Below are positions 9,661 through 17,993 of a stretch of DNA of 64,000 nt, one piece after another. The translations under genes were made by a program, and so were the position numbers. Position 1 is the stretch's first letter. Every line of letters begins with the position of its first letter. This DNA comes from Aestuariivita boseongensis (lineage in GTDB: Bacteria > Pseudomonadota > Alphaproteobacteria > Rhodobacterales > Rhodobacteraceae), in contig NZ_JXYH01000017.1 of the NCBI RefSeq assembly GCF_001262635.1, positions 1 through 64,000 of the forward strand. Direction: 5' to 3'. Below the pieces are notes generated by a model. That model made no database searches. It was not told where the DNA came from and saw nothing but the letters and a program-made list of their open reading frames with translations.

Positions 9661-9706
9661 AAAAAATCCGGCCTTGGTGAGACCCCAGGGCCGGATTTTT
9701 ATTTTT
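9661..9706. terminator. bidirectional Rho-independent terminator
   Basis: The stem AATCCGGCC/GGCCGGATT has A residues on one side and TTTTTATTTTT on the other, so it can end both gltB (+) and the converging PNPOx-like gene (-). Confidence 0.9.
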
Positions 9707-9708
9707 CG

Positions 9709-10155
9709 TCAGGGCGTTACGTTTTCGGTATGACCAAAGCCCTTGGTATAGTCGAGCAGCGATATCGCCACCGGTTCGATACGAAAAAGAGCCGCTTCGC
9801 CCGGCATCAATCCTTCCAGCTCGGCGATCTGGGGAAACTTTTCGAGCATCAGCTGACCGACACGTGTTAATTCGTCGGGATCGCTCACACGATGTGCAAA
9901 CCCGCCCATCGAAATGCCACAAATCGAATCCCAGCTGTCATAGGGGCGATTGATCGTTAGTGAAATCTTGTTGTTGGCGGCGATATTTTTGGCCTTCTGC
10001 GAGTCGTCGGACGTGCCGAAATAAATGGTCATTCCGTCACTGACATAGCTGACCGTCGTCGCTTGCGGGAAACCATCGGGCCGGACGGTCGCGATGGTCA
10101 TATCATCGGTTTCGGTTATGATTTGGGTGATCTGTTTCTTCTGATTGGCGTTCAT
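9709..10155 (-). CDS. pyridoxamine 5'-phosphate oxidase-like flavin protein
   Basis: A 148-residue protein with the split-barrel FMN-binding fold. The N-terminal stretch MTIATVRPDGFPQATTVSYV and IYFGTSDDSQKAKNIAANNKISLTI are typical of the general-stress/PNPOx-like family that binds FMN or F420 or haem. It is too short and divergent to be the vitamin B6 enzyme PdxH, so the substrate is unknown. Its ATG follows directly on the TAA of the upstream gene (TAAATG), so the two genes are probably cotranscribed and coupled. Confidence 0.75.
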   Translation of the reverse strand: MNANQKKQITQIITETDDMTIATVRPDGFPQATTVSYVSDGMTIYFGTSDDSQKAKNIAANNKISLTINRPYDSWDSICGISMGGFAHRVSDPDELTRVGQLMLEKFPQIAELEGLMPGEAALFRIEPVAISLLDYTKGFGHTENVTP

Positions 10156-10671
10156 TTATGCCTCCACGATTCTGGCAAAACCGACGACATAGTTCTTGCC
10201 ATAGGTTTTCGCGCATTTCGGACAGGTTGTGTAAAAGAAGTAGATGTCTGTTGGTTCCTGTCCCCGGGCGCGAACAAGCTCTTTCATCTTTTCCTCCCAG
10301 GCTGGCGCTTCCTTATAGGGGCCCTCGAACACCTTGGTTATGAAATCGCCCGATATCGTCGTCATCTCTTCATCGGGAATGTCGCGCGGGACGGCAAAGA
10401 GGTGTTCGGCCTTCCATGCGCTTAGATCGCGGCTCAGAACAAGAATGTCGTCCATGTCATATCCGCCGGAACCTTCGATATGTTGGTGCACCCGGTTAAA
10501 GACCTTACCCATATTCAGAGGGACATGCATGGCGCTGCGGGTGGTCGCACGCAGGACGCGCTTGTCCTGAAAATGCAACTCGGCCCCGTCCCAACCTTCG
10601 GGGTTAAAACGGGCACAGCATCCTGTGGGATTGTCGCTGTTGTCATAATGCGGAACTTCGTTCGTTTGCAT
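10156..10671 (-). CDS. conserved protein of unknown function with CC and CPKC motifs
   Basis: A 171-residue soluble protein that I do not recognise with certainty. It contains NPTGCCARFNPEGWDG near the N-terminus, a central ALRATTRSAMHVPLNMG-like segment, and a C-terminal YTTCPKCAKTYG. The paired cysteines and the CPKC could bind a metal. I chose the ATG at 10671 because AAGGAGG stands 5 bases before it; an in-frame upstream start at 10707 lacks such support. It is coupled to the flavin-type gene downstream, so a redox task is possible but unproven. Confidence 0.7.
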   Translation of the reverse strand: MQTNEVPHYDNSDNPTGCCARFNPEGWDGAELHFQDKRVLRATTRSAMHVPLNMGKVFNRVHQHIEGSGGYDMDDILVLSRDLSAWKAEHLFAVPRDIPDEEMTTISGDFITKVFEGPYKEAPAWEEKMKELVRARGQEPTDIYFFYTTCPKCAKTYGKNYVVGFARIVEA

Positions 10672-10786
10672 TCCGGCCTCCTTTTGTGGATGGACGCATT
10701 TTACCATCGGTGACTTGCCGCGAATTGTGTGATGTCAATCCATGCTGCGGGTTTTCAGAGGTGTCCGGGGAACCTATAGCTGGTGC

Positions 10787-11554
10787 ATGGCAAAACCTGC
10801 GGGCAAGAAAAAACCTTCGAAAACCGCGACAAAGCGGAAACCGGCGCGAAAAAAACCCGCGCGGCCCGAGCGTGGCAGGCGCGGGCTTTGGCGCTGGGCG
10901 GGGTTTATCCTGCTGCGCGCGACCACTGTGTTTATCCTGCTGGTTTTGGCTTTGGTCCTGCTGTTTTCTGTGATCAACCCGCCCACAACGCACACGATCT
11001 GGTCTGAAGGGCGCCGCCTGGGGCAGGTGGATCACGAATGGGTGCCGTTAGACGCGATTGCACCGGTGATGGCGCAATCCGTCGTCGCGGCCGAAGATGC
11101 GAATTTCTGCCTGCATTGGGGGTTTGATGTGGCCGCCATTCGCGCCGCGCTGGAGGATGGATCGGGCCGGGGCGGATCGACGATCAGCCAGCAGGTGGTC
11201 AAGAATGTCTATCTTTGGCAGGGGCGGTCGTGGATCCGCAAGGCGTTGGAAGCGGCCATCACACCTGCGGTCGAGGCGATTTGGTCCAAGCGGCGGATCA
11301 TCGAGGTGTATCTGAACGTGGCGGAGTTCGACGAGGGTGTTTTCGGTGTGGAGGCGGCGGCGCGCCATTACTTTGGCGTCGGGCCGGAGGCGTTGAGCGA
11401 TGTGCAGGCGGCGCGGCTGGCAGCGGTACTGCCCGCGCCCAAGTCGCGGTCGGCTTCGAACCCGTCGCCTTTTGTGCGGCAAAGGGCTGCCGCGATCCGT
11501 GACGGTGTGGCCACCATTCGCGCAGATGGACGCGCCGCGTGTTTCGAGGATTGA
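10787..11554 (+). CDS. mtgA: monofunctional biosynthetic peptidoglycan transglycosylase
   Basis: A 255-residue GT51 glycosyltransferase that polymerises lipid II into glycan strands at the outer face of the inner membrane. A basic, lysine-rich tail (PAGKKKPSKTATKRKPARKK) precedes one transmembrane helix (about residues 40-62). The catalytic motif VVAAEDANFCLHWGFD, with the essential Glu, GRGGSTISQQVVKN, and RRIIEVYLNVAEFDEGVFGVEAA all follow in family order. I chose the ATG at 10787 (MAKPAGKK); the frame is open to 10742. No transpeptidase domain is attached. Confidence 0.93.
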   Translation: MAKPAGKKKPSKTATKRKPARKKPARPERGRRGLWRWAGFILLRATTVFILLVLALVLLFSVINPPTTHTIWSEGRRLGQVDHEWVPLDAIAPVMAQSVVAAEDANFCLHWGFDVAAIRAALEDGSGRGGSTISQQVVKNVYLWQGRSWIRKALEAAITPAVEAIWSKRRIIEVYLNVAEFDEGVFGVEAAARHYFGVGPEALSDVQAARLAAVLPAPKSRSASNPSPFVRQRAAAIRDGVATIRADGRAACFED

Positions 11555-11610
11555 ACATTGCCGCGCGGCGGGGCAATTAGGAGGGGTCCCTTTCGCAGAT
11601 GATATTGCCC

Positions 11611-12276
11611 ATGGCCCGGTTGTTTCACGTTCCCCTGTCTCCGTTCTGCCGCAAGGTGCGGCTGAGCCTTGCGGAAAAGAAGATCGAGGTGGAACTGGTC
11701 GAGGAGCGGTATTGGGAAAAAGACCCCGATTTCCTGCGCCGCAACCCTGCGGGCAAGGTTCCGGTGCTGAAACTGGACGGCAAGATGATGTCGGAAAGCA
11801 CCCCGATCTGCGAATACATCGAAGAGACGCGGCCCGAGCCTGCCTTGATGCCGAAAGACCCAGACGGACGGCTTGAGGTGCGGCGGCTGGTGACCTGGTT
11901 TGACGACAAGTTCCATGCCGAGGTGACGTCGAAGCTGCTTTATGAACGGGTGAACAAGAAGGTCACCAAGCAAGGCTATCCCGACAGCACCAATGTGAAA
12001 GCGGGCGCGAAGGCGATCAAGTTTCACCTGGATTACATGGCCTGGCTTCTGGATCACCGCCGGTGGCTGGCGGGCGATGTGATGACCCTGGCCGATTTCG
12101 CGGCTGCGGCGCATTTGTCGTCGTTGGATTATATCTCGGACGTGGATTGGAACCGGGCGCCCGTGGTCAAGGACTGGTACGCCAAGATCAAGTCGCGGCC
12201 TGCGTTCCGGTCAATTTTGGCTGATCAGGTCTCGGGCTTTCCGCCGCCTGCGCATTATGCCGATTTGGATTTCTGA
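11611..12276 (+). CDS. glutathione S-transferase family protein, FzlA-like
   Basis: A 221-residue protein with a thioredoxin-fold N-terminal domain (HVPLSPFCRKVRLSLAEKK, NPAGKVPVL, SESTPICEYIEE) and an all-helical C-terminal domain. The opening with CRKVRL and the VEERYWEKDPDFLRRNPAG segment recall FzlA, the GST-like partner of FtsZ in Caulobacter that is needed for division-site constriction. That assignment rests on resemblance alone; a detoxifying transferase is the alternative. Start chosen at the second Met (11611); an in-frame ATG also lies at 11599. Confidence 0.75.
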   Translation: MARLFHVPLSPFCRKVRLSLAEKKIEVELVEERYWEKDPDFLRRNPAGKVPVLKLDGKMMSESTPICEYIEETRPEPALMPKDPDGRLEVRRLVTWFDDKFHAEVTSKLLYERVNKKVTKQGYPDSTNVKAGAKAIKFHLDYMAWLLDHRRWLAGDVMTLADFAAAAHLSSLDYISDVDWNRAPVVKDWYAKIKSRPAFRSILADQVSGFPPPAHYADLDF

Positions 12277-12278
12277 TA

Positions 12279-12329
12279 TTGGGGGGCCAACCCCCCAAAC
12301 CCCCCGGGGTATTTTCCGCCAGAAAGAAG
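12279..12329 (+). repeat. composite intergenic repeat, copy A
   Basis: A G-run hairpin (TTGGGGGG-CCAA-CCCCCCAA, 12279-12298) is followed by CCCCCGGGGTATTTTCCGCC and AGAAAGAAG, ending one base before the queG ATG. The 3' part acts as the queG leader and supplies an AAGAAG-type ribosome site. It is a diverged member of the family at 30448, 33443, 37975, 48406, 61871 and 62043. Confidence 0.7.
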
Positions 12330-12330
12330 C

Positions 12331-13374
12331 ATGGACGGGTTGAAAGAGGCTCTGATCGGGCGCGCCCTTGAGGAGGGGTTCGTGATGGCGCGCATCTGCA
12401 GGCCCGATGCGGTGCCGGAGGTGCCGGGGCGGCTGCGCGCCTTTCTGGAAGCCGGGTATCACGGGCAGATGGGCTGGATGGAGCGCCGCGTGGAGTGGCG
12501 TGGCGATCCGTCAGCGCTGTGGCCCGAGGCACGGTCTGTGCTGATGCTGGCGGAAAGCTATACGCCTGATTGCGACCCGATGGCGCGGCTGGCCTGGCGC
12601 GACCGGGGGGTGATTTCGGTCTATGCGCAGAACCGGGATTACCATGATCTGGTGAAAAAGCGGCTCAAGCGTTTGGGGCGCTGGCTGATCGATCAGGCGG
12701 GGGGCGAGATCAAGGTCTTTGTCGACACTGCACCCGTACCGGAGAAAGCTTTGGGGCAGGCCGCGGGGCTGGGGTGGCAGGGCAAGCATACCAATCTGGT
12801 CAGCCGGGATTGGGGCAATTGGGCCTTTTTAGGGTCTGTTTTTACGACATTGGAGCTGGAGCCGGATGCGGCGGAGGTGGATCATTGCGGATCCTGCCGG
12901 GCTTGTCTGGATGTGTGCCCCACCGATGCTTTCCCTGCGCCTTACCGATTGGACGCGCGGCGGTGCATTTCCTATCTGACGATCGAACATCACGGGCCAG
13001 TGGAGGAGGAGCTGCGCGCGCTGATGGGCAATCGGATCTATGGCTGTGACGATTGCCTGGCCGTCTGCCCCTGGAATAAGTTCGCTGTTGAGGCAAGCGA
13101 TATGCGCTATGCCGCGCGACAGGAGCTGGAGGCGCCCCGATTGGCGGACCTAGCGCAATTGGATGACGCTGGATTTCGCGCGATGTTTTCCGGATCGCCC
13201 ATCAAGCGGATCGGGCGGGACCGGTTTGTGCGCAATGTGCTTTACGCTATCGGAAACTCCGGGGATCCGGCTTTGGTTGGTGCGGCACAGGGGCTTTGCA
13301 ACGATCCGGATGCCACTGTGGCGGATGCCGCGCGCTGGGCGGTGCGCCGTTTGACGCAAACAGGCGCGACGTGA
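12331..13374 (+). CDS. queG: epoxyqueuosine reductase
   Basis: A 347-residue cobalamin-dependent iron-sulfur enzyme that makes queuosine from epoxyqueuosine in the wobble position of tRNAs for Asp, Asn, His and Tyr. It has the family N-terminal domain (DUF1730, with [11 protein letters not shown]), [35 protein letters not shown], and two 4Fe-4S clusters ([12 protein letters not shown] and [13 protein letters not shown]). A HEAT-like C-terminal tail (residues 290-340) is present, as in the longer form. The start is next to the copy-A repeat. Confidence 0.95.
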   Translation: MDGLKEALIGRALEEGFVMARICRPDAVPEVPGRLRAFLEAGYHGQMGWMERRVEWRGDPSALWPEARSVLMLAESYTPDCDPMARLAWRDRGVISVYAQNRDYHDLVKKRLKRLGRWLIDQAGGEIKVFVDTAPVPEKALGQAAGLGWQGKHTNLVSRDWGNWAFLGSVFTTLELEPDAAEVDHCGSCRACLDVCPTDAFPAPYRLDARRCISYLTIEHHGPVEEELRALMGNRIYGCDDCLAVCPWNKFAVEASDMRYAARQELEAPRLADLAQLDDAGFRAMFSGSPIKRIGRDRFVRNVLYAIGNSGDPALVGAAQGLCNDPDATVADAARWAVRRLTQTGAT

Positions 13375-13422
13375 CGCGTCTTTGCCTTACATCACGACAG
13401 GCAAGTTAAGGGGAGGCCGCCG

Positions 13423-15426
13423 ATGGCCGTGCTTTTGGGTGTCGATACGGGCGGCACATATACTGATGCGGTTCTGATCCGGGATGAAACGCAGGTTCTG
13501 GCCAGCGCCAAGGCGCTGACGACGCGGCATGACCTGGCCGAAGGGATCGGTGCGGCTGTGCGGGCGGTACTTGAGACATCGGGCGTTGCGGGTACGGATA
13601 TCGGGATGGCGGCGCTGTCGACCACTTTGGCCACCAATGCGCTGGTCGAAGGCCAGGGGGAGCGCGTCGGCCTGATCTTCATTGGTTTCCGGGAGGCGGA
13701 TCTTGAAAAACACGGGGTGGCCGAGGCGCTGAAAGGCGATCCGGTTTGCGTGTTGTCAGGTGGCCATGATCACAGCGGCGCGCAGGCGCGGGCCTTGGAT
13801 GAAACAGCGCTTCTGGCCTTTTTAGAGACATATAAGGGCGCGGTTTCGGGGTGGGCCGTGGCTGCACAGTTCGCCACGCGCAACCCGGCGCATGAGCTGC
13901 GGGCGGCAGAGCTTATTCATCAGGTCACGGGGGCTCCGGTGACCTGCTCGCACCAGCTCTCGGCGCGGTTGAACGGGCCGAAACGGGCAGTGACGGCGGT
14001 GCTGAACGCGCGGCTGATCGGCATGATCGACCGGCTGATCGCGCGGGCGGGGGACAGCCTCCACGCGCAGGGGATCGGCGCGCGGCTGATGGTGGTGCGC
14101 GGAGATGGCGCACTCATGTCGGCGGAACAGGCGCGGCAACGGCCGATCGAAACGATCCTGTCTGGGCCTGCCGCATCGATTGTCGGGGCGCGCTGGTTGA
14201 CCGGAGTGCAGGACGGGCTGGTGTCGGACATAGGCGGGACGACCACCGATGTGGCGGTTTTGCGCAATGGCCGGCCTGCGATTGATCCCGATGGCGCGCG
14301 GGTGGGCGGATTTCGCACCATGGTGGAGGCTGTTGCCATGCGCACCACGGGCCTGGGTGGGGACAGTCAGGTGCATGTGGAAACCGAAGGGCTGGCAGGC
14401 GGTGTGCGGTTGGGCCCGCGCCGGGTGGTGCCGGTGTGTCTGATCGCGATGGATGCGCCGGATCTGGTGCGCGGCGTGATGGAGCGGCAATTGCGCAGCA
14501 CCACACCCGGTGAACTGGACGCGCGGTTTGTGCGGCTGGTGCGCGGTGTGTCTCAGGCCGGGCTGGGGGAGCGGGATGCCGCCCTGGTCGCGCGGATCGG
14601 TGACGGGGTGTCGGCACTGCAGGATGTATTGCGCACACGGATGGATCATGGCGCGCTGACCCGGCTGGTGGGGCGGGGCGTGGTGCAGGTTGCAGGCGTG
14701 ACGCCGTCCGATGCGAGCCATGTGCTGGGTCTGGTCGATGCCTGGGATACCGAGGCCGCGCGCATGGCGCTGGATCTGATGGCGCGCAAGCGTGTGGGTA
14801 CCGGGGAGCGGTTGGCCGATGGCGCGGAACCGCTGGCCCGGATGATCGTGGCGCAGTTGCAGGAACAGACCGCTTTGGCCTTGTTAGAGACTGCTTTTTC
14901 CGAAGAATCGGATACGTTTGGCCCGGCTCCGGAGGCCTTGGCGCAGCATGTTCTGATGCAACGTGGATTGGCCCATCACCGGGGCCTTCTGGCGCTGGAT
15001 GCGGCGCTGAATGTACCGGTTGTGGGATTGGGCGCGTCGGCCCCCACCTATTACCCCGCCGTGGGAGAAAGGCTGGGATCCGAGATGATCCTGCCCGAGC
15101 ACGCCGGCGTAGCGAATGCCGTAGGTGCCGTTGTGGGCCGTGTGACGGTGCGCAGGGCGGGTACGGTGACCTCACCATCCGAGGGACGGTACCGGGTGCA
15201 TCTGGACGTACCGGAAGACTTCGGGGACGCGGACGCGGCGCTGACCCGGCTTGAGACGCATTTGCGCGATATCGCGGAAGGTGAGGCGCGTGCCGCAGGA
15301 GCTGAGGATATCGAGATCCGTCTGACCCGCGACATCAGGACCGCGCAGGCAGAGGCGCGGGAGGTGTTTGTGCAGGCCGAACTGACGGTCGAAGCCACGG
15401 GGCGGCCGAGGGTTGCGGTCGGCTAG
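13423..15426 (+). CDS. hydantoinase/oxoprolinase family protein, A-type subunit
   Basis: A 667-residue protein of the HyuA / ATP-dependent 5-oxoprolinase A family with an actin-like ATPase fold. LGVDTGGTYTDAVLI opens the chain, STTLATNALVEGQGERVGLI follows, and DIGGTTTDVAVLRNG marks the second phosphate site. These enzymes hydrolyse cyclic amides such as hydantoins or 5-oxoproline with ATP. The B subunit usually found next door is missing, so either it lies elsewhere or this form works alone. The ribosome site AAGGGGAGG precedes the ATG. It carries one exact TTAGAGACTG word at 14884. Confidence 0.85.
   Translation: MAVLLGVDTGGTYTDAVLIRDETQVLASAKALTTRHDLAEGIGAAVRAVLETSGVAGTDIGMAALSTTLATNALVEGQGERVGLIFIGFREADLEKHGVAEALKGDPVCVLSGGHDHSGAQARALDETALLAFLETYKGAVSGWAVAAQFATRNPAHELRAAELIHQVTGAPVTCSHQLSARLNGPKRAVTAVLNARLIGMIDRLIARAGDSLHAQGIGARLMVVRGDGALMSAEQARQRPIETILSGPAASIVGARWLTGVQDGLVSDIGGTTTDVAVLRNGRPAIDPDGARVGGFRTMVEAVAMRTTGLGGDSQVHVETEGLAGGVRLGPRRVVPVCLIAMDAPDLVRGVMERQLRSTTPGELDARFVRLVRGVSQAGLGERDAALVARIGDGVSALQDVLRTRMDHGALTRLVGRGVVQVAGVTPSDASHVLGLVDAWDTEAARMALDLMARKRVGTGERLADGAEPLARMIVAQLQEQTALALLETAFSEESDTFGPAPEALAQHVLMQRGLAHHRGLLALDAALNVPVVGLGASAPTYYPAVGERLGSEMILPEHAGVANAVGAVVGRVTVRRAGTVTSPSEGRYRVHLDVPEDFGDADAALTRLETHLRDIAEGEARAAGAEDIEIRLTRDIRTAQAEAREVFVQAELTVEATGRPRVAVG
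14884..14893 (+). repeat. dispersed word TTAGAGACTG
   Basis: An exact copy followed by CTTTTTC, read in frame as Leu-Glu-Thr-Ala-Phe inside the hydantoinase gene. The TTA codon is unusual for this gene. Confidence 0.7.
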
Positions 15427-15708
15427 GAACGTTGGTCTTACTCTGATATTTCCGGTACCACATTTCGTCTACATGAGGGGACGTTCCACAGCCTATTGTG
15501 CAATCCCATACAAAGGATTCGACTCATCGATGCCCTGTGGATAAAATGACAGCACCCAGGGAATCCCCTGGGTGCCCAACCGTAGCTAGAGAGCACGGCC
15601 GTGTTGCTAAACACATCTAAGAATCGCATGCGATTGGTGTGATGGTCAAGCTCTCTGCTGCAAAATCTAGAGCACGTGGAAGCTTTCCGCGCAGCAGGAG
15701 ATATTGAT
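15427..15708. other. AT-richer intergenic patch with two perfect inverted repeats
   Basis: This 282-bp stretch holds no convincing gene. It contains a 10-bp hairpin GCACCCAGGG-AATC-CCCTGGGTGC (15552-15575) and a 14-bp palindrome AATCGCATGCGATT (15622-15635) set between ACAC and GTGT, itself enclosed by AGAGAGC (about 15589) and GCTCTCT (about 15650). Its base composition is visibly poorer in GC than its neighbours. It may be a structured RNA, a remnant of a mobile element, or the leader of the DUF1508 gene. Confidence 0.5.
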
Positions 15709-15879
15709 ATGTATTTCAAGCTCTACAAAGATGCAGCTTTGATGTGGCGTTGGTCACTGAAAGCCGCAAATCACCAAATCGTTGCAGATTCGGCGGAAGG
15801 ATATGTCAACAAGGTCGATGCCATTCATGGTATTAATCTTGTCAAAGGCTCATCCAACGCGCCTGTATACGACGGTTAA
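15709..15879 (+). CDS. DUF1508 (YegP-type) small protein
   Basis: A 56-residue protein with one YegP-like repeat: MYFKLYKDAALMWRWSLKAA, then NHQIVADSAEGYVNKVDAIHGI. The family has unknown biochemistry and folds as a small beta-alpha unit that can be doubled; here there is a single unit. I chose the ATG at 15709, with AGGAG 8 bases before it; longer in-frame starts exist at 15676. The gene sits in an AT-richer patch, which suggests acquisition from elsewhere. Confidence 0.85.
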   Translation: MYFKLYKDAALMWRWSLKAANHQIVADSAEGYVNKVDAIHGINLVKGSSNAPVYDG

Positions 15880-15918
15880 AAAAAAGGTCATCGGCAGGTG
15901 AAACTGCCGATGATTTAC
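15880..15918. terminator. bidirectional terminator between DUF1508 gene and msrA
   Basis: The stem TCATCGGCAG/CTGCCGATGA (15888-15897 and 15904-15913) is flanked by A8 on the left, giving a U tract for the minus-strand msrBA transcript, and by a weaker TTTACC on the right. Confidence 0.85.
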
Positions 15919-15919
15919 C

Positions 15920-16429
15920 TTATTCAGCCGCGTCGCGTTTGGGCAAAACCCAATCGGGGCGGATGAAGTGGCAGGTATAGCCGTGCGGGATACGCTGCAG
16001 ATAATCCTGATGCTCGGGCTCGGCTTCCCAGAAATCGCCGACGGGTTCCAGTTCGGTCACCACCTTGCCGGGCCAGAGACCCGATGCGTTCACGTCTGCA
16101 ATCGTGTCTAATGCGGTCTCTTTCTGCGCCTCGTCCACGTAATAGATCGCCGACCGATAGCTGAGGCCGATGTCATTGCCCTGCCGGTTCACGGTGGTCG
16201 GGTCGTGGATCTGGAAGAAAAACTCCAGCAACCGGCGATAGCTCATCACTTCAGGGTCGAAGATGATCTCGATCCCTTCGGCATGGGTGCCGTGGTTGCG
16301 ATAGGTGGCGTTGGGTACATCGCCGCCGGTATATCCCACGCGGGTGGATGTGACGCCGGGAAGCTTGCGGATCAGTTCCTGCATTCCCCAGAAACATCCC
16401 CCTGCCAAGACTGCGCGTTCGGTGGTCAT
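15920..16429 (-). CDS. msrA: peptide methionine-(S)-sulfoxide reductase
   Basis: A 169-residue MsrA that reduces the S epimer of methionine sulfoxide in proteins. The signature [10 protein letters not shown] (residues 9-18) contains the catalytic Cys12, and [18 protein letters not shown], and SYRSAIYY follow. The frame is open upstream, but [15 protein letters not shown] is the normal start and its ATG overlaps the msrB stop (ATGA), so the pair is translationally coupled. No second resolving cysteine is obvious at the C-terminal end. Confidence 0.96.
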   Translation of the reverse strand: MTTERAVLAGGCFWGMQELIRKLPGVTSTRVGYTGGDVPNATYRNHGTHAEGIEIIFDPEVMSYRRLLEFFFQIHDPTTVNRQGNDIGLSYRSAIYYVDEAQKETALDTIADVNASGLWPGKVVTELEPVGDFWEAEPEHQDYLQRIPHGYTCHFIRPDWVLPKRDAAE

Positions 16430-16875
16430 GCGATATCCTCCACTTGATCCAGGTAGTCTCCGTATCCTTCGGCTTCCATGTCGTCGCGATGGACAAAGCG
16501 AAGCGAGGCGGAGTTGATGCAATAGCGAAGCCCGCCGCGGTCGCGGGGGCCGTCGGGAAAGACATGGCCCAGATGGCTGTCGCCATGGGTGGACCGCACC
16601 TCGGTGCGGATCATGCCGAAGGTGCGGTCTTCCAGTTCGGTGATATGAGCCGGTTCGATCGGCTTGGTAAAGCTGGGCCAGCCGCAACCGGATTCATACT
16701 TGTCGGCCGAGGCGAACAGCGGTTCACCCGACACGATGTCGACATAGATCCCCGGTTCTTTGTTGTGCAAAAGCTCGCCAGTGCCGGCGCGTTCCGTGCC
16801 GCTTTCTTGCGTGACGTAATATTCCTCGGGCGAGAGGGTCGCGATCACGTCGGGGTTCTTGGTGTATTTAGTCAT
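16426..16875 (-). CDS. msrB: peptide methionine-(R)-sulfoxide reductase, non-zinc form
   Basis: A 149-residue MsrB that reduces the R epimer. [29 protein letters not shown] and the catalytic RYCINSASL are all in place. The two CxxC zinc pairs of many MsrB proteins are absent (the region before LFASADKY reads [11 protein letters not shown]), so this is the zinc-free class. I chose MTKYTKNP at 16875 because AGAGGTGG precedes it; the frame stays open 78 codons further upstream. It is the first gene of the msrB-msrA operon. Confidence 0.95.
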   Translation of the reverse strand: MTKYTKNPDVIATLSPEEYYVTQESGTERAGTGELLHNKEPGIYVDIVSGEPLFASADKYESGCGWPSFTKPIEPAHITELEDRTFGMIRTEVRSTHGDSHLGHVFPDGPRDRGGLRYCINSASLRFVHRDDMEAEGYGDYLDQVEDIA

Positions 16876-17009
16876 GGGCCACCTCTCTTTGGGCTCTTGC
16901 CGCATAAGATGGCGTATTCCGCGCGAAAGGGAAGGCCCCCTGACGCAGAGGTGAGGTGATCTGGTCAGGGTCTTATTGCGTATATATCTGTAAGAGAGGG
17001 AGACGCAGA

Positions 17010-17531
17010 ATGTTACGTATTTTCGCGGCAATCGTATTGGCGCTGGTGGCGCAGGCAGGTCTGGCCAAGGGGCTGACCGGGACGTTTCCGTCGATTGATG
17101 GCGGGACACTCAGCGTGGAGGAGTGGCGCGGGCAACCGGTGCTGGTGGTTAACACCGCGTCGCAATGCGGGTTCACCTATCAATATGACGGGCTGCAGGC
17201 GCTTTATGACCGGTACCGCGATCAGGGGCTGGTTGTGCTGGCGGTGCCGTCGGACGATTTCAATCAGGAACTGTCGAGCGCGGAAGAGGTGAAGGAGTTC
17301 TGCGAGATCAACTTCAACCTTGATCTGCCGATGACCGATATCACCCATGTGCGTGGCGCAAAGGCCCATCCGTTTTACAAGGCGGTGCGCGAAACGACCG
17401 GGTTTGAGCCCAAGTGGAACTTCAACAAGGTTTTGCTGAACCCCGATGGCGAAGTCGTCAGCGCCTGGGGGTCAGCGGTGAAGCCCCAGGCGCCTGCGAT
17501 CACGCGAGAGATCGAGAAACTGCTTAATTAG
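17010..17531 (+). CDS. glutathione peroxidase, exported
   Basis: A 173-residue thiol peroxidase of the GPx family. A signal peptide ([19 protein letters not shown]) suggests a periplasmic location. The catalytic site NTASQCGFT uses cysteine rather than selenocysteine, [13 protein letters not shown] carries the second family block, and [10 protein letters not shown] holds the conserved Trp and Asn. I chose the ATG at 17010 after AGAGGGAGACGCAGA; a start at 16956 would put odd residues before the signal peptide. It is divergent from msrB, forming a local oxidative-repair group. Confidence 0.9.
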   Translation: MLRIFAAIVLALVAQAGLAKGLTGTFPSIDGGTLSVEEWRGQPVLVVNTASQCGFTYQYDGLQALYDRYRDQGLVVLAVPSDDFNQELSSAEEVKEFCEINFNLDLPMTDITHVRGAKAHPFYKAVRETTGFEPKWNFNKVLLNPDGEVVSAWGSAVKPQAPAITREIEKLLN

Positions 17532-17537
17532 AGCCTG
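17528..17537 (+). repeat. dispersed word TTAGAGCCTG
   Basis: An exact copy that fills the space between the glutathione peroxidase stop (TAG at 17529) and the stop of the converging gene (17538). Confidence 0.7.
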
Positions 17538-17861
17538 TTACAGCATCGCTGCGCATCCCGCATGCGCAGGTTTTCCGCCGATGTGATGGGGGTTCAGGAT
17601 CAGGTGCCACGTGGGCGGGTACCCCGGTGCCTGCGCGCGCGAATAGGAACAGCCGTTGGGCGCGGTGTACCACTGGCCCTGAAAGGTCTCGGGCGGGCGG
17701 TACGATCCTTTGGGGTTTTTCATGGCAGAGGCCGGTCCGAAGGTGGACGAGATATCGTTGCCCCGGTCGAACAGGTTGATGATCGCCTCGCCCATGCTGG
17801 CCTGGGCCGTGCTGGCGGATGCAGCGATAAGGATCGACAGGGCGGCTGCTTTCAGATGCAT
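17538..17861 (-). CDS. small exported protein of unknown function
   Basis: A 107-residue protein that starts with a signal peptide (MHLKAAALSILIAASASTAQAS). The mature part has SYRPPETFQGQWYTAPNGCSYSRAQAPGYPPTWHLILNPHHIGGKPAHAGC, with two cysteines that could form a disulfide. AAAGGAG precedes the ATG at 17861; an upstream ORF start at 17960 is unlikely. I do not recognise the family. It lies between a peroxidase and a GlxA regulator. Confidence 0.75.
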   Translation of the reverse strand: MHLKAAALSILIAASASTAQASMGEAIINLFDRGNDISSTFGPASAMKNPKGSYRPPETFQGQWYTAPNGCSYSRAQAPGYPPTWHLILNPHHIGGKPAHAGCAAML

Positions 17862-17993
17862 CTTTGACAACTCCTTTGAAGGTGACAGATGCCTTTGAAA
17901 TCGCCTGCCAAGCGCGCCGAAAACGGGTGGGGAATGTGGCGAAACCAAGCGTTTTGCCAAGCAATCGTTTCGAATTTTCCGTGACTTCTGGGG

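Noticed and set aside
15438-15719. 93-codon minus-strand ORF
   Set aside because: It covers the structured patch, has no ribosome site, an odd composition and no recognisable domain.
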